Shown here in pieces: positions 17,679-25,922 of a stretch of DNA of 64,000 bases. The notes below the pieces were generated by a model. It was not told the origin of the DNA. It made no database searches and worked only from the letters and a program-made list of their open reading frames with translations. Each line of letters starts with the position of its first letter. Position 1 is the first letter of the stretch. The translations under genes and the position numbers were made by a program. Source of the stretch: Bacillus sp. SB49 (GTDB lineage: Bacteria; Bacillota; Bacilli; Bacillales; Halobacillaceae); contig NZ_CP048117.1 in the NCBI RefSeq assembly GCF_000469135.2, positions 3,385,501 to 3,449,500 of the forward strand, in the 5' to 3' direction.

Positions 17679-18518
17679 TCAAAAAGTATAGACGATCGAA
17701 TCCCCTGCGTGCTTGTATCCGATCCGTTTATATATCGAGTTCGATGTGGGATTGGCCATATCCGTGTAGAGAGAACAGAATCGGTATCCGCTCCGCAAGA
17801 GCTTATCCGTTAAGTGCCAGACAGCCTTAGATGCATATCCGTTACGCTTGAATATATCCGGTGTGTACACAGCGTTAATGGTCGCTCCATTCTTCGTCGC
17901 TCTTGCTCTTGCCGCCATGGAAACCGGTTCTCCATCTACTTTCCACAAATAGATTTTACGCTCCTCCACCATTTCCGCTGCCAATACTTCTGCACGCTCA
18001 GAAATGTTCTTCTCGCCCGTTTCTATACCAAATTGATACATCCATGCCTGCAGAAGCGGCAGATCAGATTCCACAGCCGGCACAAGTTCCCCCGGAGCAT
18101 CCGCAATGGGTTGCAGATCATCCAGACGATAAATCCCCTGTTCCATATGCAGGGACCCTTTCAATCCTGAAACGTTTTCCCATTCTTCTACAAACCATTG
18201 AACAGCACGGCGATCTCCAAGCACGCCGGGAACCTCATAGTTCCCACCATGCAAATAATCGACCAGCTGTTTTATGAAAGGTTTCTCCATGACCTCTGTT
18301 GAAGGAAGAATCCATAAGTGCGGCGGTGTCCGGAGTGCTGCATAAACCGGATTTTCTCTTTCTATGACTGTAAGCATATGACAGACCTGATCTGTACCCG
18401 TCCGCTTCCTATCTTCAAGGAGGCCAAGCGGCAGATTATTTTGAGCTTCCCCATGCATCAACAGCCCCTCTACTTGATTCAAAAAAGTGACCGGGTCTGT
18501 TTCTTTTCGTACAACCAT
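17679..18518 (-). CDS. GNAT family acetyltransferase with N-terminal extension
   Basis: 279 residues. The N-terminal half (to about 130) is a divergent GNAT-like or helper domain; the C-terminal half is a recognisable GNAT domain with NAVYTPDIFKRNGYASKAVWHL (acetyl-CoA loop) and CSLYTDMANPTSNSIYKRIGY. It resembles the double-domain Bacillus acetyltransferases of unknown acceptor. The ATG at 18518 follows GGGGGAAG. Confidence 0.78.
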   Translation of the reverse strand: MVVRKETDPVTFLNQVEGLLMHGEAQNNLPLGLLEDRKRTGTDQVCHMLTVIERENPVYAALRTPPHLWILPSTEVMEKPFIKQLVDYLHGGNYEVPGVLGDRRAVQWFVEEWENVSGLKGSLHMEQGIYRLDDLQPIADAPGELVPAVESDLPLLQAWMYQFGIETGEKNISERAEVLAAEMVEERKIYLWKVDGEPVSMAARARATKNGATINAVYTPDIFKRNGYASKAVWHLTDKLLRSGYRFCSLYTDMANPTSNSIYKRIGYKHAGDSIVYTF

Positions 18519-18632
18519 TCCTCTTCCCCCTTTTCTTCTTTCATGATTTTTTGTTAAAATTCTGAATATGGATAGTTCTTCTATTATACGTCCCGACTAA
18601 TCATCCAGCAACAACGGAAAGGAGCATGTATG

Positions 18633-18821
18633 ATGACTAAAAAAGAAATACAAGATCAAATCACATTCCTTAAATCCGACTATATCCGTATCCAGGGGGA
18701 TCTTGATAAACTGGAAGCTGCCGGCGGCAATGTCCGTAATGCCGAAAAGCAGCTGGAGAGGATGGAAGCAGAGCTTAAAGAACTGAACACTAAACTGAAA
18801 CAGGCAGAAACAACTAAATAA
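18633..18821 (+). CDS. SE1832 family small coiled-coil protein
   Basis: 62 residues, almost entirely a heptad-like helix (KEIQDQITFLKSDYIRIQGD, then EKQLERMEAELKELNTKL). It matches the short SE1832 family of Firmicutes, function unknown. Two ATGs (18630, 18633) are possible; AAAGGAG is 5 or 8 bases before them, so 18633 is preferred. A strong terminator follows 16 bases downstream, showing a one-gene unit. Confidence 0.75.
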   Translation: MTKKEIQDQITFLKSDYIRIQGDLDKLEAAGGNVRNAEKQLERMEAELKELNTKLKQAETTK

Positions 18822-18837
18822 ATACAACGAAACAAAT

Positions 18838-18874
18838 GCAAAAAGGTGGAGGGTATAACCCTCCACCTTTTTGC
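18838..18874. terminator. Bidirectional terminator between SE1832 and antiporter genes
   Basis: A 16-bp perfect stem (18838-18853 with 18859-18874, AAAAAGGTGGAGGG) with a 5-base loop; A/T runs on both strands. Confidence 0.93.
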
Positions 18875-18879
18875 TCTTA

Positions 18880-20742
18880 TTAGTCTTCCTTCTGTTTTTC
18901 TTGTTCTTTCCTCTGGTCTTCCAATCGTTCCTGAATCTTCTCGAACTCTTTGCTCGGAGGCATCAAGGAGACGATGATATCCCCATTCTCCGGACGATAT
19001 TCCATGTCAGGAGTAAAGAAGTCCACTTTCCCCGTCGGACGCTTCACGAAAAGGAGCATGGCATGCTCATCCACATTGTCCCGATAGTTATCAAACGTGT
19101 ATTGGTCCGTGATGGTGGTCTTACGGAACACATATCCGTTTTCCACCCGAGCATTCATTTCTTCCCATGATGCACCTTCTTCGAACAACACACGCCCGCC
19201 GATGGTATGGACTAGGCTTTCCAGATTATCCCCTTCTGCATTGCTCAAGCTCAACTGAAAGCAGTTGTTCCTCCCGAATTCTGGAACAAATGTCGTACAG
19301 ACCAGCGCATTATAAGAATCCATCTCCGATGCAGCAATTAAATACTCATACGGCGTCATATCTAAATAATATTCCGTCTGTTCGGACAGGATTTCGCCGT
19401 GATACGATTCGATCCCCCGAGATCTTGCACGGGAAAGTTTCTGCCAGGAGGAGTCTGTCAGAAGAACCGGAATTTTCAGCTCTTCCAGCACCTTGGCGAG
19501 ACCTGTAGTAAACGCACTTCCACCAGCAATGAGAACGCCGGGAGGCCCTTCCATAGACAAGCCAAGTTTCTTTGCAAGCCATCCAATGGAGAACCCGTGA
19601 GCCACTACCGTTGTAAATACCAGCGCAAACGTAAGGGAAATAAGAATCGAAGCATCTTCAAACCCTGCATCCAATAAAACGCTGGCAAAGTAACTTGCAA
19701 CGGTCAAAGCAACGATTCCCCTTGGAGCAATCCATCCCACTAACAGTTTTTCAGATTTGGACAACCCCGTTCCTGCTGTAGACAGGAAAATCGACAACGG
19801 CCGGACGACGAACAACATCAAAATAACGAACCCGATAATTTGCAGATTAAATATTTCAAGCAGCGTATCTACCGTTAAAGAAGCCGTCAACATGACAAAG
19901 ATTGTCGATATTAGCAACAGGGAAATATTCTCTTTGAAATGCCGCATATCTGCAATGGATGATATGTGCATATTGGCAAGAGTCATCCCCATAGCCGTCA
20001 CGGATAGAAGCCCTGTTTCATGCATGATCTCATCAGCGATGGTAAAGCATGCAATAACGATCGTGAAGACGACTGGTGATTTCAGAAATTCCGGTACATA
20101 ACCGGTTTCAAACATCCACCCTGTCCCTTTCCCACATACCCAGCCGAGAAAGACAGCGAATGCGGAAGCTGCAAAGAATAGAAGAAGAGATGTAGGGCTC
20201 GCACTTTCCTCCATAAAGAACACGATGAATTCGAATGCAAAGACTGCGAGCAGTGCCCCGATCGGATCCACGATAATTCCTTCCCACTTGAGAATCTTTG
20301 CCGGTCTGGGTTTTAATTTCGCCTGCCTGAGCAATGGCAGGATGACGGTTGGTCCTGTTACGATAAATAACCCGCCGATCGTGAAAGCGACTGCCCACGA
20401 TAGTCCGGCAACATAGTGGGCTGCCAGAGAACCTAAGATCCAGCTCAGGAAGGCTCCTAATGTAACAATTCGAAACACCGGCTTTCCAAGCCCCTTCACT
20501 TCTTTGAAGTCAAGGTTCAAACTTCCTTCAAAAAGAATGACAGCTACCGCCAAAGAGATAATCGGACTGTACAACTCACCAAAATCCTGTTCCGGATTCA
20601 TTAACCCGAATACCGGACCTGCAAGCAGCCCCGCAATCGACATAACGACGATGGCTGGAAGGCGAAACCTCCAAGCCACCCATTGGGAACCGATACCTAG
20701 AAAACCTATTAACATGAATTGAAGTAACAGCGAATCCACCAT
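18880..20742 (-). CDS. Cation:proton antiporter with cytosolic TrkA-like domains (CPA type)
   Basis: 620 residues. Residues 1-400 form about 12 membrane segments; 410-620 are cytosolic with an RCK/TrkA_N-like start (PGVLIAGGSAFTTGLAKVLEE) and a TrkA_C-like tail (ENGDIIVSLMPPSKEFEK). The ion-binding segment reads KWEGIIVDPIGALLAVFAFE, so the usual CPA1 Asn-Asp pair appears as Val-Asp-Pro. It probably exchanges Na+ or K+ for H+ under nucleotide or ion control. ATG 20742 has AAAGGAG 8 bases upstream. A perfect inverted repeat in its 5' region is listed separately. Confidence 0.87.
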   Translation of the reverse strand: MVDSLLLQFMLIGFLGIGSQWVAWRFRLPAIVVMSIAGLLAGPVFGLMNPEQDFGELYSPIISLAVAVILFEGSLNLDFKEVKGLGKPVFRIVTLGAFLSWILGSLAAHYVAGLSWAVAFTIGGLFIVTGPTVILPLLRQAKLKPRPAKILKWEGIIVDPIGALLAVFAFEFIVFFMEESASPTSLLLFFAASAFAVFLGWVCGKGTGWMFETGYVPEFLKSPVVFTIVIACFTIADEIMHETGLLSVTAMGMTLANMHISSIADMRHFKENISLLLISTIFVMLTASLTVDTLLEIFNLQIIGFVILMLFVVRPLSIFLSTAGTGLSKSEKLLVGWIAPRGIVALTVASYFASVLLDAGFEDASILISLTFALVFTTVVAHGFSIGWLAKKLGLSMEGPPGVLIAGGSAFTTGLAKVLEELKIPVLLTDSSWQKLSRARSRGIESYHGEILSEQTEYYLDMTPYEYLIAASEMDSYNALVCTTFVPEFGRNNCFQLSLSNAEGDNLESLVHTIGGRVLFEEGASWEEMNARVENGYVFRKTTITDQYTFDNYRDNVDEHAMLLFVKRPTGKVDFFTPDMEYRPENGDIIVSLMPPSKEFEKIQERLEDQRKEQEKQKED

Positions 20743-20799
20743 AGAATAAACTCCTTTATATTATGAATGTGTATATGTACCTTTTTTTCTTATTTTTAT

Positions 20800-20815
20800 A
20801 TAGAACACATTCTAT
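20800..20815. promoter_or_regulatory. Inverted repeat upstream of the antiporter gene
   Basis: ATAGAA-CACA-TTCTAT is a perfect 6-4-6 inverted repeat, 58 bases before the antiporter start and next to a TATATAA-like -10 on the minus strand. It is a candidate operator; the binding protein is unknown. Confidence 0.4.
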
Positions 20816-20910
20816 CGACCTCCCCCTCGTCTGTAAACCAAGAAGGGGCGCTCCCTAAATCCTTCCTGAATATAGGAAAATCATACCGCCATGGAAATCA
20901 TAACCTTTTA

Positions 20911-20950
20911 AATTTTCTAATAAATCGTTGACATAATTTTTTGAAATTGA
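20911..20950. promoter_or_regulatory. Two CodY-box-like motifs before brnQ
   Basis: AATTTTCTAATAAAT (20911-20925) and AATTTTTTGAAATTG (20936-20950) each match the CodY consensus AATTTTCWGAAAATT at 12 of 15 positions. They flank and overlap the -35 box. CodY is known to repress branched-chain amino acid uptake genes in Bacillus. Confidence 0.5.
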
Positions 20951-20956
20951 TAGTAT
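20928..20956 (+). promoter_or_regulatory. Sigma-A promoter of brnQ
   Basis: TTGACA (20928-20933), 17-base spacer, TAGTAT (20951-20956). A start near 20963 would give a 130-base leader before brnQ. The 352-base interval 20743-21094 otherwise holds only the antiporter promoter region and the leader hairpin. Confidence 0.7.
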
Positions 20957-21024
20957 TACTCCGGTGAATGAAGAAAATTGATTGTTTTTGTCGAAAAATT
21001 CGTTTAAAGTACCATAGTGTGCCT

Positions 21025-21055
21025 CGCTCTTGCCGTGGATAAGAGCGGTTTTTTT
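21025..21055 (+). terminator. Leader terminator-like hairpin before brnQ
   Basis: A 7-bp perfect stem CGCTCTT/AAGAGCG (21025-21031 with 21041-21047), a 9-base loop and seven T. It lies between the brnQ promoter and its start codon, so it may attenuate transcription. No T-box sequence is present. Confidence 0.6.
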
Positions 21056-21094
21056 ACGCAAAATATAGAGACATCTAAGAGGAGGAGCAAGTTT

Positions 21095-22411
21095 ATGAAA
21101 GCAAAAGATACCATTGTGATCGGGTTTACTTTGTTTGCTCTATTTTTCGGTGCCGGAAACTTAATATACCCCATTTCCTTAGGGTTTGAATCAGGTACTT
21201 CTTATATTCCCGCAATCATTGGTTTCGTAATCACCGGGGTAGGCCTGCCTATAGTCACAATTGCAGCCATTTCACTCGTCAAGAATGGAGCCGTCCAGCT
21301 CGCAGGTAGACTGCACCCTACATTCGGTCTGTTGTTCACCTCTATGGTTTATCTTGTGATCGGTCCATTTTTCGCTATTCCAAGAGCTGCCAACGTAGCT
21401 TTCGAAACAGGAGTCGCTCCATTTACGAATGGTGCTTCTTATGCCTTGTTGGTGTTCACCGTTATATTCTTTGTCTTGGTCTACATCGTTGCCCGAAACC
21501 CATCCAAGCTGGTGGACCGTGTGGGACAGATCTTGACACCCATGCTTTTCCTGGCAATTTTAGGATTGGTTATCGGCAGCTTTTTCTTATTGGATGGTCC
21601 CATACAACCGCCTGAACCAAAGTATGCAGAGCAGCCTTTTTTCTCCGGTTTTGTTGAAGGTTATTTAACGATGGATGCTATCGCTTCGCTTGCTTTCGGT
21701 TTGATTGTCGTGTCATCCTTCCGCGAGCGCGGGGTAACGAAACCGAGGGAAATTACTTATCGTACATTGAAAGCCGGACTGGTGACAGCCATTGGTTTAA
21801 TCGCTGTGTACGTTTCCATTGGATGGATTGGTGCCCGGATGGCTACAGAAGGAACGTATGAGAACGGAAGTGCCATTCTTTCCGGCGCTGCTACCATTAT
21901 GTTTGGAGATCTTGGTACCATCCTGCTCGGTGTCATTGTAGGACTTGCATGTTTCACGACATGTGTCGGATTAAACGTTGCCTGCGCACAGTTCTTCTCC
22001 AACCGGATCAAAGGATTGTCTTATACACAGATCAACCTGCTCGTTACGCTGCTCAGCTTTGCGATTGCTAATATCGGACTGAATCAAATTATTGCCTATT
22101 CTGTTCCTGTACTTGTTTTCGTTTACCCGATTACTATCGTTCTAGTCGCTCTTACCTTCATGGGAAAACTGTTCCAGCACTCCCCTTATGTGTACAGAGG
22201 TGCTGTTCTATTTACAGCTATTATCGGACTGTATGACGGACTGAAAGCTTTTGGGACGGACGTTTCTCTGCTGGAACCCATCATCAGCCATCTGCCGTTT
22301 TACGATTTCAGTTTGGCCTGGATCGTGCCGGCAATTGTCGGAGGATTAATCGGGTTGATCATTCATTCGATTAAAGGACAACCGAACCACAAGGAAAGCT
22401 ACCAGAATTAA
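21095..22411 (+). CDS. brnQ: Branched-chain amino acid:cation symporter BrnQ
   Basis: 438 residues, 12 membrane segments. The family signature FALFFGAGNLIYPISLGFESG occurs at residues 10-30, and the central NVACAQFFSNRI region matches LIVCS carriers. It imports leucine, isoleucine and valine with Na+ or H+. The ATG at 21095 follows GGAGGAGC; a frame extension to 21017 has no ribosome site and would cross the leader hairpin. CodY-like boxes and the leader hairpin suggest amino-acid-dependent control. Confidence 0.93.
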   Translation: MKAKDTIVIGFTLFALFFGAGNLIYPISLGFESGTSYIPAIIGFVITGVGLPIVTIAAISLVKNGAVQLAGRLHPTFGLLFTSMVYLVIGPFFAIPRAANVAFETGVAPFTNGASYALLVFTVIFFVLVYIVARNPSKLVDRVGQILTPMLFLAILGLVIGSFFLLDGPIQPPEPKYAEQPFFSGFVEGYLTMDAIASLAFGLIVVSSFRERGVTKPREITYRTLKAGLVTAIGLIAVYVSIGWIGARMATEGTYENGSAILSGAATIMFGDLGTILLGVIVGLACFTTCVGLNVACAQFFSNRIKGLSYTQINLLVTLLSFAIANIGLNQIIAYSVPVLVFVYPITIVLVALTFMGKLFQHSPYVYRGAVLFTAIIGLYDGLKAFGTDVSLLEPIISHLPFYDFSLAWIVPAIVGGLIGLIIHSIKGQPNHKESYQN

Positions 22412-22421
22412 CAGCTTACTT

Positions 22422-22456
22422 AAAATCCCTCTTCATACAGAAGAGGGATTTTTTCT
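22422..22456. terminator. Terminator between brnQ and the transglutaminase gene
   Basis: A 12-bp perfect stem (AAAATCCCTCTT, 22422-22433, with 22441-22452) and a T run; it serves two convergent genes. Confidence 0.9.
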
Positions 22457-22459
22457 TTA

Positions 22460-23311
22460 TTATTGATGCAGAAGCGTGACGCTTACTTTCACATCAAGGC
22501 TCTGCCCGCCTCCACGATATACTCCTTGGAGAGGACTGACATCTGCATAGTCCCGCCCTGTTCCAATTCGGATATGTTGTTCGAGAGCTTCCACATTGTT
22601 CGTCGGGTCAAGGCCAACCCAACCGATGCCGGGTACCATTACTTCCACCCAGGCATGTGTCGCTGCATCTCCTACCAACGCCGAGTCTTCACCTACGTAT
22701 AAGTATCCGCTGACGTATCTGGAAGGTATCCCCTGGGAACGAAGCACACCGAGCATCACGTGGGCATAATCCTGACATACGCCCGCTTTCAGCGGCCACG
22801 ACTCATGGGCTTTTGTACTCACTTCTGTGGTCATAGTGTCATAGGAAATAGATTGATGCAGGTATTCCATCAGACGCAGCGAGAATCGCACGGGGTCTTC
22901 CGCACCGCCTACCTCCTTCATAATATCTTCCACTTGGTTCTTATATAAGAAAGTGTATGGCGTATCATTTAAATAAGCCAGGTAATGGTGATGGAACAAT
23001 TCCGAATGGAAAATCTCTCTCATTTCATCCGAACAGGTGATCATTCGGATGAAAGGGCTTTTTTGAATGCTGACAGTTGAACTCGTCTTCAGCATTAAGT
23101 GGTCGTGTTTCTCCGGTATGAAGAATGTCTCTACATGGTTCCCCCATAAGTCGATATGTTCTTTCGTCATGGACCCCGGAGTGATCTCCGTCCGATAGGT
23201 CAGCAACCGTTGGCATTCATCGGTTCTCGGCTTTAACCGGATGTGGTTCATACTTTGATCCACAGGGCTGTCGTATTGAAATGTATTGGTATGTTCTATG
23301 TGGTATTTCAT
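22460..23311 (-). CDS. Transglutaminase-like family protein (alpha-E cluster)
   Basis: 283 residues. An N-terminal bacterial transglutaminase-associated beta domain (1-85) precedes a transglutaminase-like cysteine-protease core with the triad Cys179 (KAGVCQDYAHV), His219 (ATHAWVEV) and Asp235 (WVGLDPTNN). Members hydrolyse or form peptide amide bonds; the substrate here is unknown. No signal peptide, so cytosolic. It is the last of three minus-strand genes (ATP-grasp, alpha-E, transglutaminase), a conserved association in bacteria linked by genome analyses to peptide synthesis or modification. Confidence 0.88.
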   Translation of the reverse strand: MKYHIEHTNTFQYDSPVDQSMNHIRLKPRTDECQRLLTYRTEITPGSMTKEHIDLWGNHVETFFIPEKHDHLMLKTSSTVSIQKSPFIRMITCSDEMREIFHSELFHHHYLAYLNDTPYTFLYKNQVEDIMKEVGGAEDPVRFSLRLMEYLHQSISYDTMTTEVSTKAHESWPLKAGVCQDYAHVMLGVLRSQGIPSRYVSGYLYVGEDSALVGDAATHAWVEVMVPGIGWVGLDPTNNVEALEQHIRIGTGRDYADVSPLQGVYRGGGQSLDVKVSVTLLHQ

Positions 23312-23332
23312 CTGTATTCCTCCCGTATGTGT

Positions 23333-24295
23333 CTACTTCACACGAATAGGTTCTATGAGGTAATATGTCTCGGAAAACATTCGACTGAATGTGAGACAAC
23401 GATCTTGGAAATGATCAAGAAAATGCATCAGCTGTTCCATATCCATCTCTTCGATATTCGTTTGTTGGATTTCGTTTTGTATCACTTCAAGCATTTCGAA
23501 TAAGTCCGCAGAATAATGAGATATCTTTCCATCTTCTAAATTTTCAATTGCTTCACAGACATGGTTCATGCAGTAACGGATCGAACGGGGGAACGTCTCC
23601 TCCTGAATCATGAAACGCAGCACACTTTTGGAGTCCATGGTAGGTGGATGCTCCTTAATATAGGCGTCATATCCGTTTAAGAACTGCAAGGCTGTCAGCC
23701 AATAATAATAGGTAGCCGTATCGACCGTCGACTCTTTTCTGTTCTTCTCACAGGTGACGTTCAAAAGCCGTGCCGTTTTTTCCGCCCTCTCCAGCCATTT
23801 TCCAATTTTAATGAATGTATAAGGAATTCCACGTGTCATACTGGACTCGATAACTCCTTGAGCCGTCATCGATGTATTTACTACATTCTTCAAGTAACTT
23901 TGCGTATGCTGTCTTGTATTCGGTAGTTCCTGCCAATCCTTTTGATTGAGATGGAACTCATTTAACACTTCCCAGAGCTCCCCCGGCAGGTTGTCCCTGG
24001 TTATACGTGCATTTTCCCGTGCATAATTCATGCAATTGATTAAGGAATTCATATTGATCGGACTGATGGTTAAGTATTCCAGAAGCGTCTCACTGTCGAG
24101 TCGCTCATAAGTATCATAGTAATCCGCTTTAGAGGAACAGATTTCAAGTACCTCTTCCCAATCACGATCCGCTGTCTCCTGACTGGTTGCTTCCAGCGAA
24201 TGGATGAGCTGGACGCTGAGAACACGCGCATTGTTTTCCGCCCTTTCCAAATTACGTGACATCCAATAAAGAGAATCTGCTACTCTGCTAAGCAT
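23333..24295 (-). CDS. Alpha-E domain protein
   Basis: 320 residues, all-helical, starting MLSRVADSLYWMSRNLERAENNAR, the hallmark of the alpha-E family. Conserved GIPYTFIKIGKWLERAEKTARLL lies near the middle. Biochemical function is unknown; it always occurs with a circularly permuted ATP-grasp enzyme, sometimes fused to it. The ATG at 24295 lies 8 bases inside the end of the ATP-grasp gene (stop 24288-24290), implying coupled translation. The transglutaminase gene follows after 21 bases. Confidence 0.9.
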   Translation of the reverse strand: MLSRVADSLYWMSRNLERAENNARVLSVQLIHSLEATSQETADRDWEEVLEICSSKADYYDTYERLDSETLLEYLTISPINMNSLINCMNYARENARITRDNLPGELWEVLNEFHLNQKDWQELPNTRQHTQSYLKNVVNTSMTAQGVIESSMTRGIPYTFIKIGKWLERAEKTARLLNVTCEKNRKESTVDTATYYYWLTALQFLNGYDAYIKEHPPTMDSKSVLRFMIQEETFPRSIRYCMNHVCEAIENLEDGKISHYSADLFEMLEVIQNEIQQTNIEEMDMEQLMHFLDHFQDRCLTFSRMFSETYYLIEPIRVK

Positions 24296-25748
24296 GAACA
24301 CCACCACCCTCTGTCATAATCCATGTGTCTTTACCGCCGCCACCCTGAGAAGAGTTCACAACAAGCGATCCTTCTTTTAAAGCAACCCGCGACAGACCTC
24401 CCGGCAGGACGTTGGTTTTCCGCCCGTTCATGACAAAGACCCTTAGATCGACGTGGCATGGGTAGAAACGTCCCCCCTGGTATGCAGGGGCTCTGGAAAG
24501 CTTGATCGTCGGCTGGGCGATATACTGATTAGGGTGCTCGATGATTTTGCGACGGAATTCTTCCTGCTCCTCTTCGCTCGATTGTGGACCAATCAGCATG
24601 TCATAGCCTCCTGAGGCACCGACATTTTTAATGACCAGTTCATCGATATGATCTAAAACGTAACTCAGACGTTCCGGATCACTAAGAAAATAGGTTTCTA
24701 CATTCGGGATGATTGGTTCTTCATCCAGATAGAAACGAATCATTTCCGGCACATAAACATACATGGCTTTATCGTCTGCTACCCCGTTTCCAATCCCGTT
24801 CAGAATCGAAACATTCCCCTTCCTGTAGGCTCGAAGCAACCCCGGAACTCCTAAAGCAGAATCCGGCCGGAAGGCTTCCGGATCGAGAAAATCGTCGTCA
24901 ATACGACGGTATATAATATCGACCCGCTGCAGCCCCCTGATCGTCTTCATATACACTACATCATCTTTCACCGTTAAGTCCCGGCCTTCGACGAGGTCGA
25001 TTCCCATTTGCTGCGCGAGGAAAACATGGTCATAATAGGCGGAGTTATATGTACCAGGTGTCAGCAGGACAGCCTTTGGTTCTTTGTCTTGTAGAGCATT
25101 TTCCGGCACATGACTGATGACAGCCTGATGCAGCTCGGAAATCTGGTGCTCCAGTGTCTCGATGGCATGCTGGAAGAACAGCTCCGGATACACCTGTCTC
25201 ATGACGTAACGGTTTTGGAATACGTAGGACATCCCGGATGGGTTCCGGAGGTTATCCTCAAGAACACGATAGTCCCCGTTCTCATCACGAATTAAATCGA
25301 CACCGGCAAGAAAAATGTGGTTATTCAGAGGAATGGATAACCCACCCGCTTGTTCCTTATAGTAATAGGGGTTGTTCTCTATTAATTCTTTCGGAACGAT
25401 TCCAGCTTCAACAATCCTCTGATCATTATAGACATCTTCAAGAAAGTGGTTCAGGGCTTTCATCCTCTGCACCATCCCGCGCTCGATCTTCTCCCAATCT
25501 TCTCTGGGAATAATGATGGGAACGAAATCGAACGGCATCGTCCGCTCCGTCCCGCCTGTGTGGTTGTAAACAGTAAACGTAATACCCTTTCTGAGAAAAT
25601 TCATCTGGGCCGTTTCATGTTTGTTCATAAGTTCACGTTCGGAGAACTGCTGTACGAGTTGATAGAACCATTGATAGTGCTGTTTTGGCCCTCCATCCGA
25701 ATGCATCATTTCGTCAAAATATACCCCGGTCTTATAATTTATAAGCAC
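24288..25748 (-). CDS. Circularly permuted ATP-grasp protein
   Basis: 486 residues, the DUF404/DUF407 type. It has RDENGDYRVLEDNLRNPSGMSYV (metal-binding Glu/Asn pattern), VPGLLRAYRKGNVSILNGIGNGVADDKA, and the C-terminal GGYDMLIG, HVDLRVFVMNG and LPGGLSRVALKEGSLVVNSSQGGGGKDTW. These enzymes form peptide-like C-N bonds by carboxyl phosphate chemistry; the substrate is unknown. GTG 25748 is used with GGAGG 9 bases upstream. First gene of the three-gene unit. Confidence 0.9.
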   Translation of the reverse strand: MLINYKTGVYFDEMMHSDGGPKQHYQWFYQLVQQFSERELMNKHETAQMNFLRKGITFTVYNHTGGTERTMPFDFVPIIIPREDWEKIERGMVQRMKALNHFLEDVYNDQRIVEAGIVPKELIENNPYYYKEQAGGLSIPLNNHIFLAGVDLIRDENGDYRVLEDNLRNPSGMSYVFQNRYVMRQVYPELFFQHAIETLEHQISELHQAVISHVPENALQDKEPKAVLLTPGTYNSAYYDHVFLAQQMGIDLVEGRDLTVKDDVVYMKTIRGLQRVDIIYRRIDDDFLDPEAFRPDSALGVPGLLRAYRKGNVSILNGIGNGVADDKAMYVYVPEMIRFYLDEEPIIPNVETYFLSDPERLSYVLDHIDELVIKNVGASGGYDMLIGPQSSEEEQEEFRRKIIEHPNQYIAQPTIKLSRAPAYQGGRFYPCHVDLRVFVMNGRKTNVLPGGLSRVALKEGSLVVNSSQGGGGKDTWIMTEGGGVHA

Positions 25749-25877
25749 ACCACTTCTCCTCCAATTCTGCTTCTTTAAAAGCCTTTACCCTTAGTTTACT
25801 GCAGGTACACAAAAATTGTAAGAAAATTCGAAAATAATGCATCCTCTATTTTATGTAATCGCTTTATAATAACTGAC

Positions 25878-25911
25878 CAAAAAAGTGTCCCTTCGCTTTA
25901 TCAAAGGGACA
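25878..25911 (-). terminator. Terminator of the MDR oxidoreductase gene
   Basis: An 8-bp stem TGTCCCTT/AAGGGACA (25886-25893 with 25904-25911) with seven T on the minus strand. Confidence 0.85.
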
Positions 25912-25922
25912 TAAAAAGTGGT

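Noticed and set aside
20763-21094. T-box leader before brnQ
   Set aside because: The conserved T-box sequence (AGGGTGG-type) and specifier-loop pattern are missing.
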